Below are positions 23,749-34,946 of a stretch of DNA of 64,000 bases, piece after piece (position 1 is the first letter of the stretch; each line of letters starts with the position of its first letter). The position numbers and the translations under genes were made by a program. Under the pieces are notes generated by a model. The model was not told the DNA's origin and ran no database searches. It saw only the letters and a program-made list of their open reading frames with translations. Origin of the DNA: Rhodocollybia butyracea (lineage: Eukaryota > Basidiomycota > Agaricomycetes > Agaricales > Omphalotaceae); assembly GCA_015501585.1 (NCBI GenBank), contig JADNRY010000005.1, positions 124,001 to 188,000 of the forward strand, given 5' to 3'.

Positions 23749-24636
23749 ATGACTACCCAAAAACCCACCAGACTTAATGCTTCTGACCCGAGCATCATGT
23801 ATTCCCCTCCTAATGCCTGGAACGCGGGCCATAACAACTCTATGACTACTTCGCAACCAGGCGCAACAGCGCAGCTCAATTTCAGTGGTATGTACTGACT
23901 ATCTCCAATGCGTCTCTTCTAATATTAAGTTATCAAGGCTCTTTCATTGAAGTATACGGGATATTTCCGAAGAATGTGGCATCCACGCCCGTTTCTCACT
24001 ACACACTTGACAATGAAACCCCCCTCATTTTCACGACACCCATTGGCAACGAGTCAGATTCCCATTCACCGTTTGTCTTTTACGAGGCCAATCCAGCGAA
24101 CGGAAGCCATTCATTGTTAATAACCCTTGAATCGGGAGAGCAACTTGCTTTGAGTTCCATCGTATTCGCCAGTTCTTCGGAATCCACTACTGGCCCCCCT
24201 CCAGTCATCCCAACGGCACCAACTTCCCCTTCCTCCTCTTCGGTATCAACTAAAGCTAACATCGGAGGCATAGTTGGAGGTATAGTTTCTGCAATATTCG
24301 TCCTTGCGGCTCTCGCCGCTGTATACGTTGTCTGCCGGAGAAGAAAACGTCGGAGTACACAACACAAGGCAGTCACTCGTAAGTTCCCCTTCAGCTTACC
24401 TTAAGCACGAACTTAACAGGCTAATCATGATCATAACCTGTGCCCCAGCTTTTGATATCAAACCCAGAGGATCTACATTATCGCCACCAGTGCCAACATA
24501 CACTAGCAGTGAGAAAGAGCCACTTCCAGAAGTTCCTGGTCCATCGACGAATTCTGTGCGTGGGAGTATGTACAAACCAAAGCCTGATTCGAATGGGCTG
24601 CCACCGATGGAATATGGATATGGGAAAGGAGTATAA
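23749..24636 (+). CDS. type A array protein, intact: beta-sandwich-like ectodomain, one membrane helix
   Basis: Exons 23749-23887, 23938-24378 and 24449-24636 give 255 aa in frame. The N-terminus MTTQKPTRLNASDPSIMYSP is not a signal peptide. The ectodomain contains YSPPNAW, GATAQLNFSGSFIEVYGIF, SHYTLDNETPLIF and NGSHSLLITLESGEQLALSS, the layout of the large agaricomycete family of lectin-like single-span proteins. A Ser/Pro stalk leads to the helix GGIVGGIVSAIFVLAALAAV and the basic stop-transfer CRRRKRR. The tail of about 75 residues has PPMEYGYG near its end, not a strict PPxY. It is the only plus-strand and only undamaged A copy. At least five related minus-strand copies nearby are decayed. 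Function unknown. Confidence 0.8.
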
Positions 24637-25839
24637 TTCATGCATGTATTGGTATTTGGGACATTTTGTCCTATGCTTGCTCCAATAGAGAGAGCCTCCT
24701 TACAGTCTCTAGTCTCAGGTTCGGGGTAGATGACGGCGACCGGATATCAGATATCGCCACCTCTCATAGTAAATCTTAGCGTTCTGGATCATTATTGGCT
24801 CAGGTTAACGGAGACTACCTGAGGAAGGAGCATTTGCCGTATGTTGTAAAATTGCTGTCCAACAACACAGGACCTTCATGATACCAGAACGGAACGAATA
24901 TTATTATTAGATCATTGAATTTACTGCAATCGAGATGTTGATCCATACGACTGGACTGACTGATTGACGGTCAAAGGACCCGACTTAGCACTAACATCTG
25001 AAAACCGTGACGACGGTTGCTGCTTTCTTAGTAGTAGTCATATGTTTTTCTATGACTTTGTCCACATACCGAGCCCGTAAAACCAATGGTCAGTGCCATT
25101 TAACCTCTACATGAGATGAGCTCAAGGTGACAGTCGGCCCCGTAGAAAGAGCTGTAAAATCAGAGATTAGAGCATAGCCGAGCTAAAGTTCGATATCCTC
25201 ACCGAATATATTGTGAAATATGGCGGAGCCGTGTGTGTGATGACACTACAGCCAAAGTCCCCAAGCCAAGTCTGCTTTGTTTTGAAAGAATGTCGTCAGG
25301 TTCGCGCTGGACTGATATAAAAGAAGATTGGAGATGTCCTTATCACAGTCGAACATCTGAACGGGCGACGGGCCATCTGTGGTGTAAAGTCTCTGATGTG
25401 CGAGTTTTGTACCACCGCAGGAAGAATTGGCTTTAGGAAATGCACATACTCATCTACCTTCAACGCTGGGCTTATTTCTGTAGCCTGTGTTTCGCAGTTA
25501 CCTTCGAATGATAGCTCTGCAGTAAGCACCCACATGATCGGTGGAGGCTCATCTCCACCAGTGGGTCCCGCATTACACCAAGGAAATTTTTGATTGTGGG
25601 TCAACGCCAACCAGTGGCCACTAGTTGGGAGGGAGCTTAGGGCTATACCCCTTGTGGAGGTTAGCTCAATGGACACGTGAAAAATCCACTCTATTACACC
25701 AGTATGCAAAGATATGTGATACACCGAGAGCGCCCCGGCCCCCGGGACAGCACTCGCTGATTAAAGGCTACACATTCCAACTCTGAGTCCGGGGGCATGG
25801 GCATGGGATAAACAAAGACTTGACTGGTAGAATATCTCG
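24637..25839. other. array spacer with a block duplicated at 27.8-28.4 kb
   Basis: About 1.2 kb between two genes of opposite orientation. The part from 25240 to 25720 is similar to 27800-28380. On the minus strand both copies share the frame SFEGNC-x-x-QATE, then VDEY and PILPAVVQNSHIR, with length differences that are multiples of three. No full gene can be built around it. Confidence 0.5.
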
Positions 25840-26809
25840 TTAGGAGCCTCCAAGCACCGACGTGAAGTCTATCTCCGTCGCTGTATACAAAGGAGGAGGA
25901 TCTGAGTCTGCGGAGACCAAAGTAGAGTGACTGCGATGCGACGCAGTTTTCCCTGGTACTAAATGACTGCTTGCGCATTGACCAAGAACGGTCAAATCAG
26001 CCTTTTCATCATCGAAATCGGTGTTTTCGCCTGCGGTTGCTACTATCGATACCGACTGACGAGTAGATCCAAGTACAGTGGGATTAGAAGACGGGGCTGC
26101 GCTTAGCGCGATGGAAAAGATTCGGGAGAGGCGCGTTACCATGCTACTGAGAGGTCTAGGTTGAGCTGAGGTGACCAAGAATGGGTTAGGCCTAGGTGGG
26201 TAATCTGAACGTTCTACCGAAGCTATTTTCCGCAGGCGATAAAAGATGGTAAATTCAGACATCTTCTGTTCTCCAGAAGCTATTTTCCGGAAGCGATAAA
26301 AGATGAGAGTGATAACCACCAGGACTGTCGCTGCTGCGATAAGGCCAATTACAGGCTTGGACATTAAGGTAGGCCTTAAATAAAACATGGATATCTCCAC
26401 AACAAACACGAGCGAATATCAAACACTTACGATGCACCATTCGTGGATGCTGGAACAATCGCGACACCTGTGGTGATTACAGACGTAATAGAAGTAGTTG
26501 TATGGCCATCGGTAACGAATATACTGGTTGATGCGCTGGTGCTCGTGAAAGTCGAGGCCGTCAACTTGCTTACAGGAGTAGCAAGAGGATCGCTAGCCTC
26601 ACGCTGAGCTGCACTAGGAAGCGAAGGTTATTATATGGTCAAGTTAGGTTCAAGTAACGGACTGACACGATGGAACTAGAAAGTGCAACAGTAGACAAAT
26701 AATCATTTGATGTTGTGGTCAGAAAATAAGTCGTTGGCGTTGTGAAAGCAGCAGTTTCTGACAGTGTCGCCAGAGTACTGGCTTCCGACGCAAGGGCTCC
26801 AGTGGTCAT
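25840..26809 (-). CDS. type B array protein 1 (286 aa): TM protein with PPLY tail
   Basis: Exons 26809-26667, 26613-26431 and 26374-25840, both introns phase 2. This member has the shortest repeat region, a single EASTLA unit after MTTGALAS, followed by a Thr-rich stretch. The stalk STFTSTSASTSIFVTDGHTT is followed by a hydrophobic helix (KPVIGLIAAATVLVVITLIF). Just inside the membrane a segment reading IFYR-F/L-RKIAS-G/V-E is present twice in tandem, an internal duplication not found in the other copies. The tail keeps NTDFDDEKADLTVLGQ and ends with DPPPLYTATEIDF, a PPxY motif. The most divergent of the first five B genes. An upstream in-frame ATG at 26815 is an alternative start. Confidence 0.72.
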
Positions 26810-27159
26810 ATACATAATTGAGACTTCTGGAGAGTTTCCAAAATCTCCGGTTACATTTAAGGGAGAGCAGAAATTTGACTTAGGGGCACTGGATTCATCT
26901 GAAGCTTGTTTGTGGTTGGGATAAAAACGTAGCACCAAACATGCAATCTGATATGTCTTGTCCTTTACACAGCTACTTATACAAGGAAGGAGGTCCAGCT
27001 TCAAGGGGAGTGTTATGATTCAATGGCAAGATGGCACGGCCTTGAGGTTCGAGATCACGATTCACCGAGGACTCAAAGATGGTATCACAAATCGAATTAG
27101 AAGAGCTACAGCCACTGGGATATTCAATACACTCTATTAAACAAGATCATTTGGTCTTA

Positions 27160-27800
27160 TATGATGGAGGAGAACCCAAGTAGTACTGGTAGATAAAGGA
27201 TGTTTCCATTGCTTGCGGGCTGTTCAGGGCAGCCTTTCAAACGCCTTCCTCGTGAGTTTTAGCCAATGTGTGCTCATGAAAATAACGGTACTGTATCAAC
27301 TCTGTAGTGGCCTACACAAGCGATGCCGACTAATCGGCGGAATCGGAAGTCCGGATCTATACATAAGATTCTGGTAAGTAGTGTGAGCCAAGTTCAGACA
27401 CTTTAGTCTTGGTCCGTTTGTAAACATGATAAGCGAGGATGGCGCCCACCGTGGTCGTCACTGCTGAGCCCCTTATCTTACAACACTCTGCCTCCGATGC
27501 TGGCACTGGACAAACCTCCAGCAGTTAGTGGTACTGAGGAGCAGTCGGTGTAATCAACAAAGTCCAGCCTGGGGAGGGAACAGAAGCGATTCCTAGACTG
27601 GAAAATACGATGGTACTCAACAAGTCGCTCCCTCCATTCAAGTTTTATGAACGACGAATAATTTCCGTTCGCTGGACTGGATTGGACTTGTAAAAAAGAC
27701 AGCCGGCGATCAAAAATCGGTCCACTGCCATTAGGTCCCCAAGGGGGGTTTCATCATCCGGCGTGCAGAGAGAAACAGGGACGGATGCCATATTCCTCGA
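27160..27800 (-). pseudogene. relic of a type A array gene
   Basis: Read on the minus strand, fragments match type A genes: the start of exon 2 region with PV-S-L and DDETPL, a ctggattgg..tttacgaggcc-like block corresponding to the YEANPANGNHS segment, a GLSSASIGG-like piece before the helix, and a tail end near 27160-27175. Frames are interrupted many times and the first exon is missing. Its upstream edge is fused to the duplicated spacer block at 27800. Boundaries are approximate. Confidence 0.6.
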
Positions 27801-28472
27801 AGGCGCGTGTCATACCACTTTTACCAAAGGTCCGAAGCCAAGTCCGCTTTGTTTTTAAAGGGCCTTTTTTATCTTACCCAGCAGATTCGCGTTGAAGAAG
27901 ATTGGAGATGCCATTAGCACACCCGAACACGATGTTACATGACCATATGTTCCGTTTCATCGGGGAATTTTCGAGACTGGCCCATTCTTTCGTCTTGCTC
28001 CAGTAAATCCTTCCGCTACTCATCCTATATGGGACGGAGGGGATGCGCCATTTATGATGTAAGAAGATTCGGATGTGCGAGTTTTGTACCACCGCAGGAA
28101 GAATTGGTTCTAGCACGTACTCATCTACCGGATTCATTTCTGTAGCTTGTACATCACAGTTACCTTCGAACGATAACTCTCGCAGTAGCACTTACATGAT
28201 GTGGCCCGAGTCGTACCCTCATCCCCACTGGGTCCCCCATTACACCGAGGAAAAGTTGGGTGTAGGTCAAGTGGCCGCTAGTTAAAGAAAGGGCTTGAAT
28301 ACCTGAGTCAGCTCAAAGCCTTGCAATGGACACGTGAAAACTCCAATCTATTAGACCAGGATGCAAGATGTGATACTCCACGAATGGCCGGAACAGTATA
28401 AGTAAGGATGCGCATTTCAACACCGGACCATGAGCACGAGATAAACAGAGAGTCGAATAGTAGAATATTTCG

Positions 28473-29455
28473 CTATGAGTCTCTAGGCACCAATGTGAAG
28501 TCTATCGCCGTAGCCCTATACGAAGGAGGAGGATCCGAGTCTGCGGAGAACAGCGTAGAACTGCGATGCAACGCAGAGTTCCCTGGCACTGAATGACTGC
28601 TTGTGCGTTGACCAAGAATGGTCAAATCTGCCTTTTCATCATCGAAATCGGTGTTTTCGACTGCGGTTGCCGCTACTATCGATGCTGACTGATGAGCAGA
28701 TCCAACAACGGCGGAATTGGAAGACGCGTTTGTGCTCGGCGTAGTGGAAAAGGGTCGGGAGGGGCGCGTTCCTGTGTTACTGAGAGGTCTAGGTTGAGAG
28801 GCGATCAAGAACGGCTCAGCCCTAGGTGGGTAATCCGAACCAAATTCAGACATCTTCCGTTCTACAGAAGCTTTTTTCCGTCTATGGAGGCGATAAAAAA
28901 CGAGGACGATGGCCACCAAGACCGCCACCGCTGCGACAATGACACCCCCGATTATACCTCCAGTATTTGTTTTGGATGTTGCGTCAGACCTTAAAACATG
29001 GATATCTTCACGGCAAATACGAGCGGGTATTACAAGCACTTACGCTGTACCATCTGTGGCTACGTCTGGAATGATTGTAACACCCGTGGTGACTACAGAT
29101 GTAACAGAAGTAGTTGTATGACCATCGGTGATAAATAAACTCGTTGAAAAGCTGGTGCTCGTGAAAGTCGAGATTGTAAGAGTTTCAGTAGCAGTACTAC
29201 TAGCCTCACGTTGAGCCGCACTAGCAACAGTGGAAGTGAGGTCAGATCAAATCATAGATGCAGGTAACGGACTGACAAGCTGAGAGTAACTGTTGATGGT
29301 GTGGCATGGCCAGCCGGAGAAGAAGTCGCTGACGTCGCAGCTTCTGACAGAGAACTGGCTTCTATCGCCAGAGAGCTAGCTTCTGCCACAAGGGTACTAG
29401 CTTCTGCCACAAGGGTACTGGCTTCTGCCGCAAGGGCACTAGCTTCAGTGGTCAT
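28473..29455 (-). CDS. type B array protein 2 (290 aa): heptad-repeat ectodomain, TM, PPSY tail
   Basis: Reference copy of the family. Exons 29455-29277, 29220-29044 and 28989-28473 join in frame with two phase-2 introns. Residues 1-45 are AE-AS-x-L-x heptads (MTTEASALAAEASTLVAEAS), predicted as an Ala-rich helix. A Ser/Thr-rich stalk follows (STFTSTSFSTSLFITDGHTT; TTGVTIIPDVATDGTA), then TNTGGIIGG and the helix VIVAAVAVLVAIVLVFY with RLHRRKK as cytosolic stop-transfer. The tail has conserved blocks DYPPRAEPFLI, HQSASIVAAT, NTDFDDEKADLTILGQ, SVPGNSALHRSSTLFSAD and the terminal DPPPSYRATAIDF. The PPSY should bind WW domains of NEDD4/Rsp5-type ligases (known of the motif). No signal peptide is seen; basic residues place the C-terminus inside. 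Function unknown. Confidence 0.78.
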
Positions 29456-29913
29456 AATGTTATCTTGGTCCTGCCCCCCTAGATATATCACAGATATTTT
29501 CAACGAATGATACCTGAACCAGCAGCGTAGAAGTAAAGAGGTAGCTGAAGAAGGAAAACTTCAGGGAGAGTTTTCGAAACCTCCGAGTCCAGTTACTGTC
29601 TTGCGAGGGAGAGCAAAAGTTTGAAACGCTGGATTTTTGAGAAACATCCGAAGCCTACATACTTGTAGTTGGGATAAAGATGTCATGCCACAGCATACAA
29701 TCTTGATCGTAGCAATTGGTCCAGCTTTGGGAGAGCGTTATGATTGGATAGCAAGACGGCACAGTTGCCGCACGGCCTTGAACCAATTGACTACACGTGC
29801 TACCACATCTTTTTTATCAGTCGCGAGCTGCTTTTACGAGGTTAGAGCTCACCATTGTACCGAGGACTCAAAGATATATCAATCGATATCACAAAATTCA
29901 TCCAATTAATTCA

Positions 29914-30930
29914 TTACCACCGGGATATTCTATGCACTGTCTTATATGATGGAGGAACGTCTGAGGTTCTGCTGTGAAAAATCGATGGTGGATGCAGCTG
30001 AAGACATGGCCGTACAGCCTGAGAAGGACTACGAGGCACCACGACGTTTCCACGGATTGTACACTGATCACGATTCTTCAAGGCAGCCTTTTGATCAACG
30101 AAGCTCAACCCCATACTGTCACCGCCAGTAGCCAACACAAGTGACGCCGACTGAACAGCAGATTCAAAGATAGTTGAATTGGAAAACAGATCCATAGACA
30201 AGACTCTGGAGTGTCGCACTACTATGCTGCCGTCAGTGGTAGGTTTAGGCAGATGAGCAGCGAACAGGAAAGGTTTAGGGTTGGGTGAGTAGCCTGAGCC
30301 AACTTCGACAGACACTTTAGCTTTTGTCCGTCTGTTAATATGATAAAAAACGATAGCTCCGTCACTGCTGCGAACACTACGGTGACTATGCCTTCGATGC
30401 TGGCTTTGGACAAACCTCCGGAGGCTGAAGAGGAGGGAGAGATAGTTGGTGTCATTGGGGTGAGAAAGACAGAACAGGAGCGGTTTCTGAAGGAGTGGTT
30501 TCTGAAGGACTAGATTCTAAAGTGGATCCCAAAAGAGTGGTGAATACAATCCAAAGTAGTGGCTCACCGAATTCCAAAGTTATTAGCGGCCGTTTACTGG
30601 ATCGGATCCGGACCTGTAAAAGGCAATTGGTGAATCGGTCCCATGTGAAAATCATAGCGAGTGGGCCATTGTCCGGTCTGTAGGTAGAAACGGGGTTGGA
30701 TGTCGCATTCATGGGAAATATCCCGTATGAGCCTTGGTGTTAAAAACCTTACATTAGAAGAGACGCATTGGTGATGGTCAGTCCGGCATATCTTTATAAG
30801 TAAACTGCGCCGTCGCGCCTTGTTGCGAGGTAGTCATAGTGCCGTTCTGGCCCATGTTCCAGGCATTGGGAGGAGAGTACTTAATGCTCGAGTCAGAAGC
30901 AAGTATGGTTGTTGGCATTTGGGTAATCAT
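29914..30930 (-). pseudogene. type A relic 1 (lost donor, 12-nt deletion, frameshift at helix)
   Basis: The first exon is well kept (MITQMPTTILASDSSIKYSP, NAWNMGQNGTMTTSQQGATA), but the splice donor GGTATG reads GATATG. Exon 2 lacks 12 nt relative to the intact plus-strand gene, and about 10 nt are missing inside the membrane helix, which shifts the frame. The tail frame downstream is still open (GSGYSPNPKPFLFAAHLP) and still ends with a PPSY motif. This is recent decay of a gene that once encoded the full type A protein. Confidence 0.78.
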
Positions 30931-31510
30931 GTAGAGGTGGCCCTATCCAGTACAGCTTAAAAGAAGGATAGTCCCCTGGAGCAAGACACGCTCAGCTGGG
31001 TAGATTGAACAAAAAAAGGGCGTTAAGTTGATAGTCTCGAGACATTTCTTTTTAACGCTTTGGTGGCTGACGATCAGCCACATCACAACTTATCTGCAAA
31101 ACCTGAGTTATAGCAGCCCAGAGCCAATATCCTTGCTTTGCTATGGCCAAAACCCAGGTTTGCATATCTGAACCATATAACAGGGACCGATGGTTGCTAA
31201 TGAAGCTCAGTTACAGACAAATAGCCATGATGATTGAGAGATGACACATTTTGGTTTTTGAACATCGAAGATAGACACTAGGTGCTTATAAGTAGCGCAC
31301 TGCCGCATATATGCAGGTTCATCATCTTGCTTTCGTTCATCCAGTCATTTTTTCTCATTTTATCCTAGGCTAGTCCGGTCCGCGATAAGTAGACCCGTAT
31401 GCAAAAAGGTGATACTCCACGAATGGCCGGAACAGTATAAATAAGGGCGCGCTTTTCAACACCGGGACCACGAACACGAGATGAACAGAGTCGGATAGTA
31501 GAATATTTCG

Positions 31511-32447
31511 CTAGGAGTCTCTAGGCATCAACGTGAAATCTATCGCTGTAGCCCTATACGAAGGAGGAGGATCAGAGTCTGCGGAGAACAGTGTAGAACT
31601 GCGATGCAATGCAGAGTTCCCCGGTACTGAATGACTGCTTGTGCATTGACCAAGAATGGTCAAATCTGCCTTTTCATCATCGAAATCGGTGTTTTCGCCT
31701 ACGGTTGCTGCTACTATCGATGCTGACTGATGAGCAGATCCAACAACAGCGGAATTAGAAGACGGGTCTGTGCTCGGTGTAGTGGAAAAGGGTCGGGAGG
31801 GGTGCGCTGCCATGCTACTGAGAGGTCTAGGTTGAGAGGTGACCAAGAACGGCTCAGCTCTAGGTGGGTAATTCGAACCAAATTCAGACATCTTCCGTAC
31901 TACAGAAGTTTTTTTCCGTCTATGGAGGCGATAAAAAATGAGGATGATGGCCACCAGGACCACCACCACCGCTGCAATGACGCCCCCGATTATACCTCCA
32001 GTATTTGTTTTGGATACGCCAGACCTTAAAACATGGATATCTTCACGGCAAATACAAGCGGGTATTACAAGCACTTACGATGATACACCATTCGTGGATA
32101 CTGGAACGGTCGTAACACCCGTGCTGACTATCGTTGTAACAGAAGTAGTTATATGACCATCGGTACTGAATATACTAGTTGATGCCCTGGTGCTCGTGAA
32201 AGTTGAGGTTGTAAGACTTTCAGTAGCAATACTACTAGCCTCACGTTGAGCCGGACTAGGAACACTGGGGTGGGGTCAATTCAAATCATAGATGCAGGTA
32301 ACAGACTGACAAGCTGAGAGTAACCGATGATCGTGTGGCATGGCCAGCCAGAAAAGACGACACTGATGTCGCAGCTTCTGACAGAGAACTGGCTTCTACG
32401 CCAAGGGTACTGGCTTCTGCAGCAAGGGCACTAGCATCAGAGGTCAT
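31511..32447 (-). CDS. type B array protein 3 (275 aa): short heptad region, PPSY tail
   Basis: Exons 32447-32311, 32255-32079 and 32024-31511 join in frame. Only two clear heptads remain (ASALAAEASTL, then GVEASSLSEA). The stalk is STFTSTRASTSIFSTDGHIT. The helix GVIAAVVVVLVAIILIFY is followed by RLHRRKK. Tail blocks and DPPPSYRATAIDF are nearly identical to copy 2, pointing to recent duplication or gene conversion. Both introns sit at the same phase-2 positions as in all other B copies. Confidence 0.78.
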
Positions 32448-32843
32448 TTGAATGTTGTCCTGGCCTTGCCCCCTAGATATCCCAGATATTTTCAACGAAT
32501 GATACCTGAACCAGCAGAGTAGAAGTAGAGAGATAGCTGAAGAAGTAAAACTTCAGGGAGAGTTTTCAAAACCTCCAGTGACTGTTGGCAGCGGGAGAGC
32601 AATAACTTGAAACACTGGATTTTTAAGAAACATCCGAAGCCTACTCATACTTGTAGTTGGGATAAAGATGTCATGTCACAGCATGTCACTGGCACAATCT
32701 GATATTGGTCCGCTTGTAGCTAAGTATAGGTCCAGCTCTGTCCAGCTTTCGGGAAGTAGTGATTGGATGGCAAGACGGCAATTGACTACACGTGCAATTC
32801 TTTTTCATGAGTTGCACTCACGCTACGGCTACGAGGTTCGAGC

Positions 32844-33990
32844 TCACCAAGGCTCACTATTACACCGAGAACTCAAAGATATATCAACTGATATCATCGT
32901 ACTGCAGTGTACCACTCGGGCCTTTTTCCATCTGTAAATATGATAAAAAGTGAGGATGGCTCCCACCATTACTGTCACTGCTACAAATACTATGCCTCCA
33001 ATGCTGGCTTTGGACAAACCTTCCCTAGAGGTTGATGATAATGAGAAGGGGGGAGAGATAGTTGGTGCAATAGACAAAGTGAAAGAAGGAACAAGAGGGG
33101 ATTCCGAAGGGGGGTCCAACAAAGGACTTGCGAGTGTGGGCCACCGTGCCAAGCGTGTGGCAGGTACGAGTCCTGCAAGAGACTAGTTATGAATTGTGCA
33201 CTGCAACGACCACTGATGAAAAGTGCGGGGGCTACAAAAATGGAAGTATTATTAAGATGAATAAACACCGTGTCACATGTGGCAAAAAGAATGTACAGCA
33301 CCGATAATCTGCACATTAGAGGTGCAACCACAACAGTGTTTGATGCAAGAAGTTCAAGAGTAAAAAGGTATCAGATGCGGCGAAGTTTTGGGTAACATGA
33401 AATAAGTGGGCACATCAGAAAGTCACATGTCAAGCGCTTTGACATTTCTAAATATGGGGAAACGATTCTTCCAAATTTGGGCAAGATCAACCCTAATTGG
33501 GAAGAAATTCCCACGCAAAACCGGCCATAAGGACGAGCCTTCATTACATTCAGGACTCGTAACTGGCAAATATGACGGAACTCAAAGCAAGTGGCTCCCC
33601 GATTCAAGAGTTATTAACAATGAATGATTTCCATTTGCCGGATTGGACTCATAATAGATGATTGGTAAGTCGGTAAAATCTAATCCATAGTAGGGTCCCA
33701 CGAATACGAGGGCGGTTTCATTATCCAGTGCGTAGAGGGAAACGGGTTTGGATGTCACATGGCCCAAGAACCTCAATGCGAGCACCTTGGTAAATTGATA
33801 TCAGAAGAGACGCACTGGTAATATAGTAGTTGGTACATACCATTGAAAGTAAGCTGCGCCGTTGCGCCCTGTTGCGAGGTAGTCATGGTGTCGTTCTGGC
33901 TTACATTCCAGGCATTAGGAGGAGAATACATAATCCTTGGGTCAGAAGCAACTTGGAGTATGGTTGTCACTCTGTGAATGATGACAGATC
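32844..33990 (-). pseudogene. type A relic 2, interrupted by a TA-flanked MITE-like element
   Basis: The region equivalent to the start has ATC where the family has ATG. Exon 1 is otherwise readable (SDPRIMYSPPNAW; TTSQQGATAQLTFNG). Exon 2 keeps SKPVSLYALDNETALVF and ANGNHSLLITLESG, then a 1-nt deletion shifts the frame. A 393-bp insertion splits the stalk-coding part. The helix follows in frame (GGIVFVAVTVMVGAILTFYH), but the cytosolic tail is lost, the sequence ending soon after RWKKARVV. Clearly non-functional as a membrane protein. Confidence 0.8.
33167..33559. mobile_element. 393-bp MITE-like element with inverted ends and TA target duplication
   Basis: The ends CGAGTCCTG (33167-33175) and CAGGACTCG (33551-33559) are perfect 9-bp inverted repeats, each flanked outside by TA (33165-33166 and 33560-33561). 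Removing the element rejoins homologous type A gene sequence on both sides. TA target duplications are typical of Tc1/mariner-type elements. No transposase frame is present. The inside is AT-rich without similarity to other parts of the window. Confidence 0.68.
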
Positions 33991-34946
33991 TGAAGCTTGA
34001 ATAGGTGGCTCTGTTCAGTACATTTAAAGCAGAATAGTCTACAGGACTTGGCAAATACACGCCTCAGGCAGATTGAACACAAAGAAGGGCATTAAGCCAG
34101 TCGTTTCTTTTTAAGACTTTGGCGTGTCAGTGAAACATTTCACAGCTCAGACTTTACTGGTTCGAGTCTATTCAGTTGTCAACGAAGCTCAGTTGCAGAC
34201 ACTGGTGACTGGGCGGCAAGGACCGAACTTTTTTCTTTTCCTGTAGCAAACGTGAATTTGAATACCATTCTCATCTTGGCAAGTCGTCAGCAGAAGGGGT
34301 TGAAGGGTTGGGCTGGGTATGTGGAGCATGCTCAGATATGGAAAGTGGTCACCCCAGTAGACTCGAGCCAGCACTTTTCTGCTCTTTGATGAAGCTCGAT
34401 CAAAGATGTCAGCTGCCGACGAAGTGATATCAACTCACGACTAGGCAGCAGAGACTGGTTCGAGTCTATCACCCCAGTTATCCGTTTTGCTGTGACTCGC
34501 TACAACGAATGTAGTGTAGGCAGTATTATGTACTGTTATGGCGGTATGTACAAAAAACTGACGGTGTAGATAGCATTTGGCATGTTGATCTAGTATAAGA
34601 TTGGCTGCTGGATGAATGCAGTAATCAGGGTGAGGAGGGTGGGGTGCAAGAATTTGCCGCGAAATGGCAGAAGGCTTAGGGCTGTAATGAGAGCGTATTG
34701 GCAATCAGAAAGAGAAAATCATAATGGCAGGAAGCTCTCGCTTGTTCGAATACGCGGCGTCTCTTCCGGCTTCGCGAGGGTTCGCCATTCCACTGTAACA
34801 AAGTGCAAATGCAATCATAGGTAGCGCTGCAATGGACGCGTGAAAACTCCAATATATTACACCAGTATGCAAAGATAAGGACGCGCATGTCAAGATCGGG
34901 AACATGAGCACGAGATAACCAGGGACTTGAATGGTAGAATATCTCG

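Noticed and set aside
32844..33331. Functional membrane protein at relic A2
   Set aside because: The start codon is lost, the frame is broken and a mobile element splits it; only the helix remains readable.
34150..34480. tRNA B-box-like GGTTCGAGTC (twice)
   Set aside because: The final CC is missing, no A box lies at the right distance, and no acceptor stem can be paired.
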